Assembly (NCBI GenBank): GCA_900128585.1
Contig: LT642278.1
Location: 10,274-26,121 of the forward strand
DNA: 15,848 bases
Origin: Stramenopiles sp. TOSAG23-3
Taxonomy: Eukaryota; Sar
Direction of reading: 5' to 3'
Shown here: in pieces, positions 1 through 7,238 of the stretch
Layout of the letters: each line of letters opens with the position of its first letter
How positions within the stretch are numbered: position 1 is the first letter of the stretch
Translations under genes and position numbers: made by a program
Notes under the pieces: generated by a model
What the model saw: the letters and a program-made list of their open reading frames with translations, nothing else
Told to the model about the DNA's origin: nothing
Database searches by the model: none

Positions 1-201
1 ACTCATCAGAGTCACTTGGAGAATCAATCATCCCTTTATTGCCAGAACTCGAATAGCGGCTGGACTTGTGTTGTGATTGATAAGAGATTTTTCATTTTTG
101 TAAACTAAAATGCACTTAAATCGGATAAGAATTACATACTTAATCCACCGTTGTATTTTCACACTTCTCTGAACGAACGTTGACCTTCATCACCAAGATT
201 G
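1..201. other. Left-edge non-coding stretch, 3' flank of the F-box/LRR gene
   Basis: This lies downstream of the minus-strand F-box/LRR gene. I see no gene in it. At 35-40 the plus strand reads tttatt, so the minus strand carries AATAAA about 160 nt past the stop codon. That is a plausible but unproven polyadenylation signal for the LRR transcript. Confidence 0.4.
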
Positions 202-1257
202 TTAACGATCCAACAGAAACAATCCATCGTAATTTTTCCACGCTTCTCGTAATGCATGTCGCCCTTCAGCATCAATCCCGTTAATTTTCAAATTCATCTT
301 TGTCAACGAAGTATTCACTTTCAACGCCTCTGCAACATATTTTGCCCCTTCAGCACCAATGTCGTTAAGTTCCAAACCAATCTCTGTCAACGAAGTATTC
401 ACTTTCAACACCTCTGCAACATCTTTTGCACCTTCAGCACCAATTTTGTTACATCCCAACTCAATCTTTGTCAACGAAGTATTCACTTTCAACGCCTCTA
501 CAACATATTTTGCCCCTTCAGCACCAATGTTGTTATTTCCCAAATCAATCTTTGTCAACAAAGTATTCACTTTCAACACCTCTGCAACATCTTTTGTCAC
601 TTCAGCACCAATATTGTTAGTTCTCAAATCAATCTCTATCAACGAAGGATTTACTTTCATCGCCTCTACAACATCTTTTGCCCCTTCAGCACCAATGTGG
701 TTATAACCCAAATTAATCTTTGTTAACGAAGTATTCACTTTCAACGCCGCTGCAACATATTTTGCCCCTTCAGCACCGATGTTGTTCTGTACCAAATTGA
801 TCTCTGTCAACGAAGTATTCACTTTCAACGCCTCTGCAACATATTTTGCCCCTTCAGCACCAATGTGGTTATAACCCAACATAATCTTTGTCAACGAAGT
901 ATTCACTTTCAACGCCTCTGCAACATATTTTGTCCCTTCAGCAACAATGTTGAAATGTTCCAAATCAATCGTGGAATAAAAATACGAGTAATACAGTGCT
1001 CTTCTTCCTCTGGCATAACACCTAAGACTTTGCGTCTTTTCCCACAATATTTTCAGTTTTAATAAGTTATCGACATGATGGTTGTGAACATATTTACACG
1101 TCCCCAAAAGACTTGCCCAACACTTAAAGTCACCGCGAAGAAAGTCCATCATAAATACAAGTAACGCGTCCGGGAGCTCCTTCAGTGTCCTGATACCGTC
1201 CTCCTCCTTACTTGTCTTCCCCCTTTTCTTATCACTCTCGACTAATAAAATTGCCAT
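202..1257 (-). CDS. F-box-like / ribonuclease-inhibitor-type leucine-rich-repeat protein
   Basis: A 351-residue protein. The ATG has A at -3 and G at +4, and the stop is TAA at 202-204. Residues about 22-66 look like an F-box (LKELPDALLVFMMDFL, then a WASLLGTC core), which in other proteins binds Skp1 of SCF ubiquitin ligases. From about residue 104 to 327 there are eight 28-residue repeats of the form IGAEGAKYVAEALKVNTSLT followed by xIxLxxNx, plus a degenerate ninth ending LLDR. This is the ribonuclease-inhibitor/NLRC-like LRR class, which folds into a curved protein-binding solenoid. No NACHT domain, signal peptide or membrane segment is visible. The repeats are nearly identical at DNA level, suggesting recent expansion. 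By inference it is a substrate adaptor for ubiquitination, but the F-box is divergent and the target unknown. The LRR assignment is firm, the F-box moderate. Confidence 0.85.
   Translation of the reverse strand: MAILLVESDKKRGKTSKEEDGIRTLKELPDALLVFMMDFLRGDFKCWASLLGTCKYVHNHHVDNLLKLKILWEKTQSLRCYARGRRALYYSYFYSTIDLEHFNIVAEGTKYVAEALKVNTSLTKIMLGYNHIGAEGAKYVAEALKVNTSLTEINLVQNNIGAEGAKYVAAALKVNTSLTKINLGYNHIGAEGAKDVVEAMKVNPSLIEIDLRTNNIGAEVTKDVAEVLKVNTLLTKIDLGNNNIGAEGAKYVVEALKVNTSLTKIELGCNKIGAEGAKDVAEVLKVNTSLTEIGLELNDIGAEGAKYVAEALKVNTSLTKMNLKINGIDAEGRHALREAWKNYDGLFLLDR
277..948 (-). repeat. 84-bp coding tandem repeat (8 copies, LRR units)
   Basis: The core gtcaacgaagtattcacttt (plus strand) recurs at exact 84-bp spacing, for example starting at 302, 386 and 470, and continues in near-identical form to about 940. 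Each unit encodes one 28-residue LRR. Variation is concentrated in the codons for the solvent-exposed positions just after the conserved leucines (for example LGYNH, LVQNN, LRTNN, LGCNK, LELND). The period is a whole number of codons, so gain or loss of units keeps the frame. Confidence 0.93.
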
Positions 1258-1433
1258 AATTCTCCTTTTGATTTTGAACTGTTATAAGTTGGGAAGTAAG
1301 AATGTGTTGATTGTTAATTTTTGTTTATTTTTATATAAAATGGTTTGTTTCATTTCATTTCTTAGCGTTTTTATTTTCTTTAATTAGTGTCAAAGAAAGT
1401 GATTTCTTCTCGCTTGTTGATGATGATGATGAT

Positions 1434-1651
1434 GAAGAAAAAAAAGAAAAAAAAAAAAAAAAGAAGAAGAAAAGAAAGAAGAAGGAGAGACGAGAGGAGG
1501 AGGTGGAGGTGAGGAGAAAAGAAGAAGATATATAATACTACTACTACTACTACGAGGAAAAGAGAAGAAGAGAGAGAAAAAAAAGATAAAATAATAATAA
1601 AAAAAAGAAGAATAAAATAAAAAGAAGAAGAAGCAAGAAGAAAAGAAGAAG
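1434..1651. repeat. Purine-rich low-complexity tract (GA/A-rich)
   Basis: Positions 1434-1490 are purines only on the plus strand. The bias continues with few interruptions to 1651 and includes GAA, GGA and A runs plus (TAC)6. On the minus strand, the coding strand of the LRR gene just downstream, it reads as a polypyrimidine tract starting about 180 nt upstream of that ATG. It may be a promoter-associated tract or simple replication-slippage DNA. Confidence 0.8.
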
Positions 1652-1835
1652 TATTAATACTCGTCTGTCGTCATCTGATATAATAGAAGAAGAGCGACGA
1701 AGGTTGGTTGTTGTAATATTATAATGAATATTTATAATAATAGCACCAGGGTTGGAACTGAAATCGTAATTGATATTATTAATATACGTAAAATATAAAA
1801 AATGAGAGAGTTTTAAATCTATTAAAGCATATTAT

Positions 1836-1899
1836 TATAAAAACAAGAAAATTGGCTGTTATTATACTATATATAAAAACAAGAAAATTGGCTGTTATT
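1836..1899. repeat. 28-bp direct repeat, two exact copies
   Basis: Copies at 1836-1863 and 1872-1899 are identical over 28 bases (tataaaaacaagaaaattgg followed by ctgttatt), offset by 36 bp. It looks like a local tandem duplication with a diverged 8-bp junction. No function is evident. Confidence 0.9.
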
Positions 1900-2233
1900 T
1901 AAGTAATTAAAATTAATGTACTGCGAACTGAAATCTAGATTTAGATATTCTAGGTTTCGTACATTCCTTCATGAACTGAAATCTATCTTTGCTCTTTTGG
2001 TCTTACTAATCGATATACCCTTGTCACTTATTGACTATCATTCTCAGATGTACTCTATTTATGATCTGAATCAGTAAGATAGGTGGATTGCATTTACTAT
2101 ATGATGATTGTAACGTTGAAATATGTATGGTGGAGACAAGAAGATAGAAAAGCTTTTTGGTTTAATGCTCTATAACTCCAGTTTTTTCAACAAAATAATT
2201 GCTTTTATATACTCTTGCACATCTTATTTGAAA

Positions 2234-5017
2234 TTAAAACTCATTCTTGAACTCGGCTTGAAGCCCGCCACCTCTGCTATTCCCACGAGACTCGTTCGTT
2301 CGCCTCGAAGCACGACTGGACCCTCTAGACATGACGCGACTCGGAGGTCGAGCTGGAATTTGCAGGCCCTGTGATTTTAACGCCTCGGTGAGCGTGTCAC
2401 GCATTTCTGGAAACTCTCGCCCGAGTTGGCCCAGCGTGTACAAAACATTGGCGCTGGTCTCCCTAAGCCCTTGTGCCATAAACTGCTTCTCCTCCAGCGT
2501 TTCGACATCGTCGGCCACATTTTTACTACGCCTATGGTCTATTGCCATTTCACGAACTCTTCGTTCCGATTCCTCCAAACTTCTTTTCTGGTCGTCGAGC
2601 TCGCCGATGACCTGCTGGTGCGCATCTTCAAGATGCCGCATGTGCGCGCTCAGCTGCTCCGTGTTTTTCTCCATCTGCCGAATGCGCCGGGCGTCTTCAT
2701 CTTGGTCAGCCGTCAAACGTTGCAGCTCTTTTTTCTTTTTAAACAAATTGTCGTTGGAGATCTTTAGCTGGGCCCCCATCTGGTTCAATTCTGCTGCTTC
2801 CTTGCTATTCATGTCAGCATGCTGAAAGCTCTTTCTATACACAGTGTTTCGGGTATTCAAATGGTTCAGGGTGTTTTCGATGGCCTTCATTTCACGCTCT
2901 GCCCTACGAATCTTGCTGTCTAGTTCGTCTCCCTCCCGCTGCAAAGCCTCCTTCTGCTGCGCTGCCTGGATAATGAAAAAGGCCTGGGACTTTTCTTCGT
3001 CGTCCCCACCGTCGGACCCGCGCGCCGCGGCACAAAGGGACTCGTACTTTAGCTTCAACGATTTGACCTTTGTCATCCTTTCCTTCGATTCTAGCGCCAC
3101 CTTGTGCCTCTCCTCCTCTGCCGCTTTGTGGGCAGCACGCTGTACATCCCGATGGACTTGTATCTCGTGCTTTCGCTCCTCCATGCTCTGCTGCAGCTGA
3201 AATTTACGATTCGCCAGCCCAAACACTTCGTCGGCGTGAAGCGACAGCTTGTCGCGCAGGCGCTTTACCTCCAACTTCAAGACATCATGGTTGACCATGA
3301 TAGTTTTTCGGCTCTTCTTCTGCTCCTTCAACGTCGCAACAGCGGCGTTGTTGACGAGTTCGAGTTCTGCAATCCGGCCTCGCAGCTCGTTCCTTGCATC
3401 GATCGATTCTCGCAACGTTCGTTTCCTTACCACCAGCTCGTCCATGATCTTCTTCTCTTGCATTTTCAACATCTTCTGCTGCTCTTTGACTTCGTCCAGA
3501 CCGGCCTGGACGAGCTTTATTTTTGCGTTCAAGACGATCTTTTCTTCGTCGCTCCGTTCACCACCGGCACGAGCTACTTTGCGCTCCATCTGCTGGATCT
3601 GGAACTCGGCCGTGTAAATCAACTCTTGCTGGCGCAGACTGCTCTGGTCCAATTCAGTAATCTTGTGGTTCAAGTTTTTTGAGGCTGCCTGCGCCCCAGA
3701 GATCTCCGCGATAAAATTCGCCTCGGCTTGCCTGTGCGTAAACAACTCTTGGGACGATTTGAACATGACTTCCTTCAACTTGTTCACCTGGCGCTCCACT
3801 TGCTTGAACTGTTTCTCGTTGCGCTCCAGGTCCTCTTCCATTTGTTTGGCCATCTGCTCCGCATCTACGACGCTGTTCGCCTCTTTGTTCAGGATTTTCT
3901 TGGCCTGGATGTACTGCTTTCGGCCAACCTCCAGCCTCGAACGTTTGTCCTCCAATACCCGTCGCTGCTCTCCCGTCTGCGCCCGCTTGGCCGCGAGCTC
4001 GGCGGCGCACTTCGAAAGCTGGTTCTTTATGGCCTCCGTTTCGTCGGCAAAGCTCCCTGCGGTGCCCATGGTATTGGTGTAGTTCAGCCGGATGAGTTCT
4101 ACTTGGCGCTCTTTCACCTTCAGCTTGCCTTCCGTTTCCGCATTGTCCTTCTTGATGTCCTCCAGTTCCTTGGCGATCTCTTTCACGGCGTCCTTCGTGC
4201 GGTTGAAAGACGCCTTCGCATCGGCAAAGCGCTCTCCTGCACGGCGAATGTCTTCGTCTCGTCTCCTCATGGCTTCAATGCTATCTTGCCACTGCTTGAC
4301 CAAATCTTGGCGCTCCTTGTGAAGCTTTCGGAACTCTTCCGCGTGGGTCTCGGTGACTTCGTGGTCTAGGTCGTTCTTCTTTTCGGACACCAAGATCGTC
4401 AGCTTCTCGATCTGTAGCGTGATGTCTTTGATTTTTGCCTCATCCGCCCTGGTGTACTTTTGAAGTGCCAAATTGTCCTCTTCCTTCTGCTTCGCCGCCA
4501 ACGCCCACTGCTCGAGCTCCTCCTGGTTCCAGTTCATCTGGAGCTTGAAACGGTCCAACTTCTCGTTCCCTTTGAATATATTGTTCTGGACGACGTTCAG
4601 GGCGTCCTGCTGTTCCTCGATTTGGACGTTGAGCTTGTTGATTGCGATCCGAATGCCCCCCACCTCTCGCTCCGATAGCGCTTTAAGGTGTTCCTCGGTC
4701 TTGCACTCTTTCGACTTGGCCTCGACGAGGCTTTGGGTATGCAGAAGTTCCTGCTTGACGTGCTTCAAGTGCTCGGACATGATCTTGACACGCTCCTCAT
4801 TTTCTTCCGCTTCCCGTGCCAAGACTTCGACCTGCTCTTCTTTCTCCTCCAAGGCCTTGCTGAGGGCCCTGCTCTCTGCGTTTGCAAACGCAGGCAAGTT
4901 GCCTGCGTTGATATCGAACTCTTCATCCGAACCATCATCTTCTGAAAAATATTCCTCCTCCTCGTCTAACCTATTTTGGGGTTGCCCCTCCATACCATCT
5001 TCTTCGTCGTTGTACAT
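2234..5017 (-). CDS. CCDC39: Coiled-coil domain-containing protein 39 (axonemal 96-nm ruler, FAP59 homologue)
   Basis: A 927-residue protein, close to the roughly 940 of human CCDC39. CCDC39 pairs with CCDC40 as a coiled coil along ciliary doublet microtubules, setting the 96-nm repeat and positioning inner dynein arms and the nexin-dynein regulatory complex. After an acidic N-terminus (about residues 1-45), nearly all is heptad-rich coiled coil. Family signatures are MNWNQEELEQW (about 161-171), LALQKY, RKLHKERQDLVKQW (about 230-243), LKLEVKRLRDKL, and near the C-terminal third QAFFIIQAAQQKEALQREGD. The tail is Ser/Arg-rich (PPSRVMSRGSSRAS), like the Ser-rich tail of animal homologues. I chose the ATG at 5015-5017 (ACC before it). 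The frame stays open upstream to a TTG at 5042-5044, but the extra nine residues are not supported. No intron or break is visible. It shares a divergent spacer with the carrier gene. It implies an organism with motile cilia or flagella. Confidence 0.93.
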   Translation of the reverse strand: MYNDEEDGMEGQPQNRLDEEEEYFSEDDGSDEEFDINAGNLPAFANAESRALSKALEEKEEQVEVLAREAEENEERVKIMSEHLKHVKQELLHTQSLVEAKSKECKTEEHLKALSEREVGGIRIAINKLNVQIEEQQDALNVVQNNIFKGNEKLDRFKLQMNWNQEELEQWALAAKQKEEDNLALQKYTRADEAKIKDITLQIEKLTILVSEKKNDLDHEVTETHAEEFRKLHKERQDLVKQWQDSIEAMRRRDEDIRRAGERFADAKASFNRTKDAVKEIAKELEDIKKDNAETEGKLKVKERQVELIRLNYTNTMGTAGSFADETEAIKNQLSKCAAELAAKRAQTGEQRRVLEDKRSRLEVGRKQYIQAKKILNKEANSVVDAEQMAKQMEEDLERNEKQFKQVERQVNKLKEVMFKSSQELFTHRQAEANFIAEISGAQAASKNLNHKITELDQSSLRQQELIYTAEFQIQQMERKVARAGGERSDEEKIVLNAKIKLVQAGLDEVKEQQKMLKMQEKKIMDELVVRKRTLRESIDARNELRGRIAELELVNNAAVATLKEQKKSRKTIMVNHDVLKLEVKRLRDKLSLHADEVFGLANRKFQLQQSMEERKHEIQVHRDVQRAAHKAAEEERHKVALESKERMTKVKSLKLKYESLCAAARGSDGGDDEEKSQAFFIIQAAQQKEALQREGDELDSKIRRAEREMKAIENTLNHLNTRNTVYRKSFQHADMNSKEAAELNQMGAQLKISNDNLFKKKKELQRLTADQDEDARRIRQMEKNTEQLSAHMRHLEDAHQQVIGELDDQKRSLEESERRVREMAIDHRRSKNVADDVETLEEKQFMAQGLRETSANVLYTLGQLGREFPEMRDTLTEALKSQGLQIPARPPSRVMSRGSSRASRRTNESRGNSRGGGLQAEFKNEF

Positions 5018-5373
5018 GGTTTCTCGTTTACAGCGGAAGGTCAAATCGATCTAAACGTTTTGAAGACTGTTTGTTCTCTCGCTCTCTTGCTTTCGATCAA
5101 TCAATCAATCGGTTAATACAATTCTCTCTTTCTTTCTAAGAATGAAAGAATTCCTCGCAAATGTTTATTGTTACAAACAATCTTTCTTTCATTCATTCAT
5201 ATTCCATAGAATTCATTGAATACTTAATTTATCGGATTAGATTCTCTACTAATTTTTTATTTATATTATTCGTGATTATTATTATTAATTATAATAATTT
5301 TTGTTGTTGTGGACCTTCTTTCCTTCCTTGTTGTACAGTACTATTTAGTCATCTAATAATAATAACTCAATCG

Positions 5374-5445
5374 TTTTCTTTCTTCTTCTTTCTCTTGCTT
5401 CTTTTTTTCTTTCTTTTTTCTTTTCTTCTTTTCTTCTTTTTTTTC
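5374..5445. repeat. 72-bp polypyrimidine tract
   Basis: All C or T on the plus strand apart from one G at 5397, made of TTC, TTTC and T runs. It lies about 360 bp upstream of the CCDC39 start codon and 730 bp upstream of the carrier start. Such tracts can adopt triplex structure or bind GAGA-type factors; neither is shown here. Confidence 0.85.
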
Positions 5446-5776
5446 GCTCTACTATAATTTTGATAACGGCAGTGATTAACATGGGAATAGGATAGAAATG
5501 GTTGATTGAATAATTTAAATTAACGGTAATTATATTACTATACGATTTAATATACTTTCTCATTATCCTATTTAAAGAGAGAAGATTAAAAAAAAAAGAA
5601 ACGCTTCGAAATAACCCTAATATTAACATGATATACTAATATGGCTAAAGTACCATAGTCTTATGTTATAACAACTACGAGTATATATAGGGATTATACA
5701 ATACGTACGGAATAAAAGAGTATAAAGAGAGACAAAGGAAATATTATCATTTAACTACTGGTGCTATAACGAGTAC

Positions 5777-5804
5777 ATTGATTGATGGATGGATGGATGG
5801 GATG
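5777..5804. repeat. ATTG/GGAT tetranucleotide microsatellite
   Basis: Two units of attg run into tandem gatg/ggat units, ending gggatg. Simple slippage repeat in the divergent spacer. Confidence 0.85.
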
Positions 5805-5840
5805 AAGCTGTATTATAAAAGAGATGAGATGGAATGAGAT

Positions 5841-5843
<3 letters not shown>

Positions 5844-5871
<28 letters not shown>
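5844..5871. repeat. (GAAA)7 microsatellite
   Basis: Seven perfect GAAA units, flanked by related GA-rich sequence (gatgagatggaatgagatgaa before, gatagaagaag after). It lies about 300 bp upstream of the carrier start codon. Confidence 0.95.
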
Positions 5872-5877
<6 letters not shown>

Positions 5878-5990
5878 AGAAGTATAATGAAAAGTTAGAA
5901 AAAAAGGATGAATTCAATTAATAATAATAAAAGATTTGGAAAAAAAAAAGAAGTAGAGTATAGATTGTGTTTGTCCACAAGTAGTTGTTG

Positions 5991-6013
5991 TTTTTATATA
6001 ATATATAAAATAG
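5991..6013 (+). promoter_or_regulatory. TATA-like element upstream of the carrier gene
   Basis: The run tttttatataatatataaa sits about 165 bp before the carrier ATG. It resembles a TATA box, but the spacer is AT-rich and such runs occur by chance. Weak call. Confidence 0.25.
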
Positions 6014-6174
6014 ATCACAAGGTGTCTGAAACCATTTATTGAGATTTATTATAATTTAGATACACTTAGTTAACTGAACACAGAGAGATTTAATAAAGTA
6101 TTGTTGTTGGAAACGGCACATTCTTAATTTGTTACTGTAAAGAGAACATTCCTTTGAGCATTTTTACAGTTACC

Positions 6175-7092
6175 ATGTCTGGCAACCGAAGCTCGTCCAC
6201 GCCACCGGTTTGGACAAAGTTTGCCATTGCTGGTTTTGGGGGCTTCAGTGGTTGGATGTTTGTGCACCCCTTTGACGTGCTGAAGGTCAGGTTGCAAATA
6301 AATGAAGGGGCAAATGTTGGTGCGGTAGGAACATTCAAAAATTTAGTAAAGAACGAGGGCGCCCGTGGATTGTACAGTGGGTTATCCGCTGCCGCCGCTC
6401 GTCAGTTCAGTTATACGACAGGTCGGCTCGGCCTGTATGACACGTTCACCAGCCGGGTTCTCGCTGGTAAAAAAGGGACGGAACAGACCCAGCTGGCGTT
6501 GTTCGAAAAGCTAGGCTGCGGCCTGGCCGCCGGAGCGATTGCGGCGACCGCGTGCTGTCCCATCGAGGTATCTCTGGTGCGAATGCAAGCCGACGGTGTT
6601 GCTGAAGCGTCTAAAAGGCGAGGTTACAAGAACGTGTTTGACGCCGTGTACAAAATAGGTAGCCAAGAAGGGGTAAAGGCACTGTGGCGAGGGGTTGTGC
6701 CAACGGTAACACGCGGGGCCGTCGTGTCCATGACTCAGCTGGCGACCTATGACCAAGCGAAAGAAATGTACTTGAATAGCGGTATCGTCAAGGAAGAAGG
6801 GAAGCCATTGCATTTAATATCCAGCGTTACGAGCGGGTTCATTTATTGCGTTGTCTCGTTGCCCCTGGACATCACGAAAACTAGAATGCAAAACCAACTG
6901 CCTCTCCCGGACGGTTCTTTGAAGTACAATAATCTCGTGGACGCTTTGGTGAAGATTCCACGCCAAGAGGGTATGTTTGCGTTGTGGAAAGGTTTCCCTC
7001 CATATTTTCTTCGTGGGGGAGGCCATACGGTGTTCATGTTTCTGTTTGTGGAAGAGTACCGTAGGCTTGTCAAGGATTACTACCGAGAGTGA
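6175..7092 (+). CDS. SLC25A11: Mitochondrial 2-oxoglutarate/malate carrier-type protein (SLC25 family)
   Basis: A 305-residue solute carrier of the usual SLC25 length, with three repeats of about 100 residues, each expected to form two membrane helices in the inner mitochondrial membrane. The signature prolines are in HPFDVLKVR (about 31-39), CPIEVSLVRMQADG (about 128-141) and LPLDITKTRMQN (about 229-240). The second motif lacks the usual basic residue after PxExx, as in the animal oxoglutarate carrier (PAEVALIRM). Further OGC-like matches are YTTGRLGLYD (80-89), QLATYDQAK (188-196) and EGMFALWKGFPPYFLRGGGHTV (about 265-286, written as one conserved block). Animal OGC exchanges 2-oxoglutarate for malate in the malate-aspartate shuttle; other dicarboxylates are possible, as in plant DTC. 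The start is the ATG preceded by ACC; a TTG seven codons earlier is rejected. No intron is seen. It ends 146 bp from the convergent stop of the giant E2 gene. Confidence 0.9.
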   Translation: MSGNRSSSTPPVWTKFAIAGFGGFSGWMFVHPFDVLKVRLQINEGANVGAVGTFKNLVKNEGARGLYSGLSAAAARQFSYTTGRLGLYDTFTSRVLAGKKGTEQTQLALFEKLGCGLAAGAIAATACCPIEVSLVRMQADGVAEASKRRGYKNVFDAVYKIGSQEGVKALWRGVVPTVTRGAVVSMTQLATYDQAKEMYLNSGIVKEEGKPLHLISSVTSGFIYCVVSLPLDITKTRMQNQLPLPDGSLKYNNLVDALVKIPRQEGMFALWKGFPPYFLRGGGHTVFMFLFVEEYRRLVKDYYRE

Positions 7093-7238
7093 GGAGGGCG
7101 TGGAAAAAGGTATGATAACAAAGTATACGGTCAAACACCTTTCTTAGAGTATCTCTACTTTCAGGTTCTTAACAAATACGAACTAGAGATAACTGTAGAC
7201 GCTCCTAACATAACAAAGTAATTGTTAAAATTTTCTTT
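7093..7238. other. Convergent 146-bp intergenic spacer
   Basis: The two flanking genes run tail to tail, so both 3' UTRs must fit here or overlap. I see no AATAAA on either strand. The 11-mer ataacaaagta occurs twice, at 7115-7125 and 7210-7220, close to each stop codon; its role is unknown. Confidence 0.6.

Larger units (their letters stand above)
1258..2233. other. AT-rich low-complexity spacer between the LRR and CCDC39 genes
   Basis: This 976-bp spacer holds the promoter side of the minus-strand LRR gene and the 3' flank of CCDC39. It contains (TGA)6 at 1418-1435, a purine-rich tract at 1434-1651, (TAC)6 at 1536-1553, a 28-bp direct repeat at 1836-1899 and three copies of gaactgaaatc (1755, 1925, 1973). 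The middle one overlaps a 12-bp perfect palindrome at 1931-1942. No convincing gene, tRNA or other structured RNA was found. Confidence 0.7.
5018..6174. promoter_or_regulatory. Divergent spacer: shared upstream region of CCDC39 and the mitochondrial carrier gene
   Basis: This 1157-bp AT-rich stretch separates two genes transcribed away from each other, so both promoters must lie in it. It contains a short ATCA repeat (5096-5110), a 7-bp-arm inverted repeat (5130-5150), a pyrimidine tract (5374-5445), an ATTG/GGAT microsatellite (5777-5804), (GAAA)7 (5844-5871) and TATA-like runs (5681-5690 and 5991-6013). No conserved gene is apparent; open frames here are low complexity. Which elements are functional cannot be told from sequence alone. 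Confidence 0.6.

Noticed and set aside
256-726. 156-codon open frame on the plus strand, and shorter ones at 359-706 and 426-620
   Set aside because: They lie antisense to the LRR repeats and repeat with the same 84-bp period. They are by-products of the repeat, with no recognisable domain.
277-948. Regular repeats as a CRISPR array
   Set aside because: The repeat is a contiguous 84-bp coding unit with no unique spacers, in a eukaryotic LRR gene.
1311-1535. 74-codon plus-strand frame ending in Asp and Lys/Glu runs
   Set aside because: It is a translation of the microsatellite and purine tract, with no conserved sequence or coding-like composition.
1258-2233. tRNA or other structured RNA gene in the spacer
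   Set aside because: No cloverleaf with recognisable A and B box sequences was seen by eye in this or the other spacers.
3728-4369. 213-codon plus-strand frame and several others opposite CCDC39
   Set aside because: They mirror the strongly biased coiled-coil codons of the real gene on the other strand, and none resembles a known family.
5015-5044. Upstream TTG start for CCDC39 (nine extra residues)
   Set aside because: Eukaryotic genes rarely start at TTG, and the ATG at 5015-5017 has a good context (ACC before it).
5345-5629. 94-codon minus-strand frame with a Lys/Arg/Glu-rich end
   Set aside because: It is driven by the pyrimidine tract read in reverse; the remainder is AT-rich with no family match.
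6159-6169. Pyrimidine-plus-AG run (catttttacag) just before the carrier ATG as a 5' UTR splice acceptor
   Set aside because: No convincing donor or branch point could be paired with it, and the other genes lack visible introns. RNA data could revive it.
6154-6177. Upstream TTG start for the carrier (seven extra residues)
   Set aside because: The in-frame ATG at 6175 has ACC before it and gives the normal SLC25 length.
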